Below, piece by piece: positions 5,583 through 8,011 of a stretch of 8,011 nucleotides of DNA. The stretch comes from Thiotrichales bacterium (GTDB lineage Bacteria; Pseudomonadota; Gammaproteobacteria; Francisellales; CACEW01), in NCBI GenBank assembly GCA_023266165.1, contig JAHFRR010000063.1, positions 1-8,011 on the forward strand, given 5' to 3'. The notes beneath the pieces were generated by a model. It did not search any database and was not told the DNA's origin. It saw only the letters and a list, made by a program, of their open reading frames with translations. Positions within the stretch are counted from its first letter, which is position 1. Every line of letters starts with the position of its first letter. A program made the position numbers and the translations under genes.

Positions 5583-7991
5583 ATGGAAAAAAATATGAAA
5601 ATCGCCCTACTCTGCGGAGGCCCCTCGCGAGAGCGCGGAATCTCGCTCAATTCTGCTCGATCTGTCTTAGACCATCTGGAAAGCCCTGAGATCGAGATTG
5701 TTCCTATTTATTTTGATGTTCATCGGCGAGCCTATCATATCTCAACCTCTCAGCTCTATAGCAATACGCCCTCAGACTTTGATTTTAAACTCAAAACAAC
5801 CGCGAAAGCCTTGAGTCAAAAGGAACTCGTCCAACTGTTGAAGCAAGTCGATATCGCATTTCCAGCCATGCATGGGCCTTTTGGAGAAGACGGCGGGGTG
5901 CAGGCTTTTTTAGAAAAACATAAAATCCCCTTTATAGGCTCAGGATCCAAAGCCTGCCAAAAAGCCTTTGACAAGCACACCTCGAACCAATGGGTTGCTC
6001 GCTCTGGCTTTCATACCCTACCATCTTTATTGATCGAGCGCGCTGAGTCACTCAACACCCTCAGGGCCAAAGTGCCCGCGTTTTTTAACACCCATCAGAT
6101 CGAGCGTGCTATTGTCAAACCCGCCTCTGGAGGTTCCAGTATTGGTGTTTTCTCCGTATCGACGCCCGACGAAGCGCTGGAAAGAATTCAGCATTTATTC
6201 CTCCAAAAAATGGATACCCGCCTGGTCATCGAGCCTTTTGCCACCGGCACTGAGTTCACGGTGATTATTTTGGAAAACCGCTTTGGACTCCCTGTTGCCC
6301 TGCCCCCCACAGAGATTGAGACAGACTATAGCCAGCATCAGATCTTGGATTTCAGGCGCAAATACCTGCCCACCCGCCAAGTTATCTGGCATTGCCCACC
6401 TCGATTCCCAGACTCTGTGATTGAAAAAATCCAGGCACAGGCTGAGCAGCTCTTTGCTTCTTTTGGTCTGCATGACTGCGGTCGCTTTGATGGTTGGGTC
6501 TTACCAGATGGGCGTATCTGGTTTTGCGACTTCAATATTATCAGTGGGATGGAGCAAAACAGCTTTCTGTTCCAGCAATCTTCTCGCATTGGCATGACGC
6601 ACTCGGATGTGTTAAAGCATATTGTAGAAGTCTCCTGTCTGCGCCAAGGCTTGAAAACAATGGATCTCAAAGCGCCCGAAACATCACACTCTGCTCTTCT
6701 TTCAAAAAAACCAGTCTCTGTCTTACTAGGGGGATATACCTCAGAACGTCAGGTCTCTCTCATGAGCGGCACCAACGTTTGGCTCAAGCTCCGCACCTCT
6801 CAGCGCTACACCCCCACGCCCTATCTATTAGACCTGGATGGCCAGGTCTGGAAATTGCCCTACCATCTGGCCCTGAACCACACGGTTGAGGAGGTCATGG
6901 AGAACTGCAAGCACTATCCGCAAGCCAAAGCGCGTTTAAACAGCTTTGAAAGCCGCGCACGCTTGCGCTTGGGGTTGACCACCCCCAAAGACCCAGAGAT
7001 CTTCTTTGAGCCCACGCAGATGCCTTTATCTGCGTTTATCCAGCAAGCGCCTTTTGTTTTTATTGGCTTGCACGGAGGGATGGGAGAAGATGGCACCCTC
7101 CAAGGTCTACTCAGCGAGGCAGGGGTTTTGTATAATGGCTCCAACCGCCAGGTCTCCCATATCTGCATGGATAAATGGGAAACCGCGCGCCAGATCCAAG
7201 CGCTCAACCTTCCGCACGTAGAGACTATCCCCAATGCAACCCTGAGCACGACTGAGTTTCTCCAAAAAACCCCTCGTGAGCTGGATACACTCTTTCATAC
7301 GCTCTCAAAAAATTTTAAAACCCATGCGCTGATCATCAAACCCAGATCTGACGGGTGCTCCACAGGCGTGATCCCCCTTCACAGCGCTCAGCATCTTAAA
7401 ACCTATGCAGAGCTCTTAAAGCTCAATGCCAAATCCATTCCTAAAAACACCTTCCCTCATCAAACAGAAGTGATCGAGATGCCCCTCAAGCGCCCGGATT
7501 TCTTACTGTTTGAGCGGTTTATCGAAACAGATATTCTGCGGGTGAAGCACCTGAAGATTCATCATCAGATCAAAAGCGGCTGGGTGGAGATGACGATGGG
7601 CGTGTTGGGTCAGCACGGTCAACACAGAGCGATTCACGCGCTGAACCCCAGTATCACGATTGCTGAGGGTAAAGTGCTGTCCGTCGAAGAAAAATTTCAA
7701 GGCGGGACGGGCATCAACATCACCCCACCGCCCGACAGCATCGTCCCGCAAGCAGCGCTGGCACGCATCAAAACCAGTATTCAAATGCTTGCTGAACGGA
7801 TGGGCCTTGAAGGCTATGCCCGCATTGATTTCTTCGCTGAAACCCAGACAGGCAATATCCAAATCATTGAGATCAATACCTTGCCTGGGCTCACGCCCTC
7901 GACGGTGCTCTATCATCAGGGATTGGCGGAACACCCCCCCTTGTTTCCCGTTCAGCTGTTAGAGCAGTTGATACAAAATAAGGGGTATTGA
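5583..7991 (+). CDS. ddl: Tandem (double) D-alanine-D-alanine ligase-like protein
   Basis: This 802-residue protein contains two ATP-grasp Ddl units where normal Ddl has one (about 306-370 residues). Ddl joins two D-Ala with ATP to give the dipeptide that MurF adds to peptidoglycan precursors. Unit 1 (about 5-352) has SRERGISLNS (15-24; Glu17), MHGPFGEDG (96-104), KPASGGSSIG (179-188), RRKYLP (258-263), GRFD (300-303) and FNIISGMEQNS (317-327). Unit 2 (about 376-798) has TSERQVSL (386-393; Glu388), LHGGMGEDG (496-504), KPRSDGCSTG (586-595), EEKFQGGTGIN (702-712), ARID (746-749) and EINTLPGLT (763-771). Against E. coli DdlB, both units keep the catalytic Glu, His, Arg, Asn and Gly equivalents. 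Unit 1 alters the NTxPG loop; unit 2 has Cys for Ser150 and Phe for Tyr216. The linker is about 355-375. The start may be 5583 or 5595; the second ATG has a weak GGA before it and gives the typical MKIALL end. Bifunctional ligase or fused dimer are both possible. Confidence 0.9.
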   Translation: MEKNMKIALLCGGPSRERGISLNSARSVLDHLESPEIEIVPIYFDVHRRAYHISTSQLYSNTPSDFDFKLKTTAKALSQKELVQLLKQVDIAFPAMHGPFGEDGGVQAFLEKHKIPFIGSGSKACQKAFDKHTSNQWVARSGFHTLPSLLIERAESLNTLRAKVPAFFNTHQIERAIVKPASGGSSIGVFSVSTPDEALERIQHLFLQKMDTRLVIEPFATGTEFTVIILENRFGLPVALPPTEIETDYSQHQILDFRRKYLPTRQVIWHCPPRFPDSVIEKIQAQAEQLFASFGLHDCGRFDGWVLPDGRIWFCDFNIISGMEQNSFLFQQSSRIGMTHSDVLKHIVEVSCLRQGLKTMDLKAPETSHSALLSKKPVSVLLGGYTSERQVSLMSGTNVWLKLRTSQRYTPTPYLLDLDGQVWKLPYHLALNHTVEEVMENCKHYPQAKARLNSFESRARLRLGLTTPKDPEIFFEPTQMPLSAFIQQAPFVFIGLHGGMGEDGTLQGLLSEAGVLYNGSNRQVSHICMDKWETARQIQALNLPHVETIPNATLSTTEFLQKTPRELDTLFHTLSKNFKTHALIIKPRSDGCSTGVIPLHSAQHLKTYAELLKLNAKSIPKNTFPHQTEVIEMPLKRPDFLLFERFIETDILRVKHLKIHHQIKSGWVEMTMGVLGQHGQHRAIHALNPSITIAEGKVLSVEEKFQGGTGINITPPPDSIVPQAALARIKTSIQMLAERMGLEGYARIDFFAETQTGNIQIIEINTLPGLTPSTVLYHQGLAEHPPLFPVQLLEQLIQNKGY

Positions 7992-8011
7992 ATTAAATCC
8001 TGAAAGCCTTG

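Noticed and set aside
7934..7940. C7 tract near the end of the tandem Ddl gene as a phase-variation switch
   Set aside because: Slippage here would change only the last residues after the ligase fold is complete, and seven bases is short for a contingency locus.

Overview
The window looks like chromosomal DNA from a gammaproteobacterium. The accA-tilS pair on one strand is a common gammaproteobacterial order, Shine-Dalgarno sites are clear, promoters are sigma70-like, and base composition by eye is roughly balanced. An affinity with Legionella/Coxiella-type bacteria is possible, because the unknown 452-residue protein faintly recalls conserved proteins there. That rests on memory and is unproven. 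No tRNA, rRNA, CRISPR array, insertion sequence or integrase was seen.

Layout, left to right. Positions 1-201 hold no convincing gene: at most the last 20 codons of a rightward gene, a strong GC-rich hairpin (59-86) and a weak terminator-like site for the leftward operon (144-167). The leftward operon follows: tilS (202-1413), preceded in transcription order by accA (1417-2379). The two genes lie in the same reading frame, separated by one TGA and one codon. A divergent promoter region (2380-2575) then leads rightward to an unrecognised 452-aa cytosolic protein (2576-3934) and a membrane-anchored SPFH/band-7 protein (4009-4953) with its own promoter and a very strong ribosome binding site. 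A short YgjP-type zinc metallopeptidase gene (4966-5481, leftward) converges on it with a 12-base gap. Finally, a rightward 802-aa protein made of two complete but divergent D-Ala-D-Ala ligase (Ddl) units (5583-7991) starts from a promoter with a consensus -10 box.

Functionally the window mixes housekeeping enzymes (fatty acid synthesis, tRNA-Ile2 decoding), membrane organisation (SPFH), a probable metallopeptidase and cell-wall precursor synthesis (tandem Ddl). There is no sign that they form one pathway. The points most worth a second look are: the tandem Ddl, whose halves carry different active-site substitutions; a terminator-like hairpin with a U-tract just before the stop codon of the YgjP gene, reminiscent of arfA; the in-frame accA/TGA/tilS junction with a shortened TilS N-terminus; an SPFH protein strikingly like plant HIR proteins; and the unassigned 452-aa protein.
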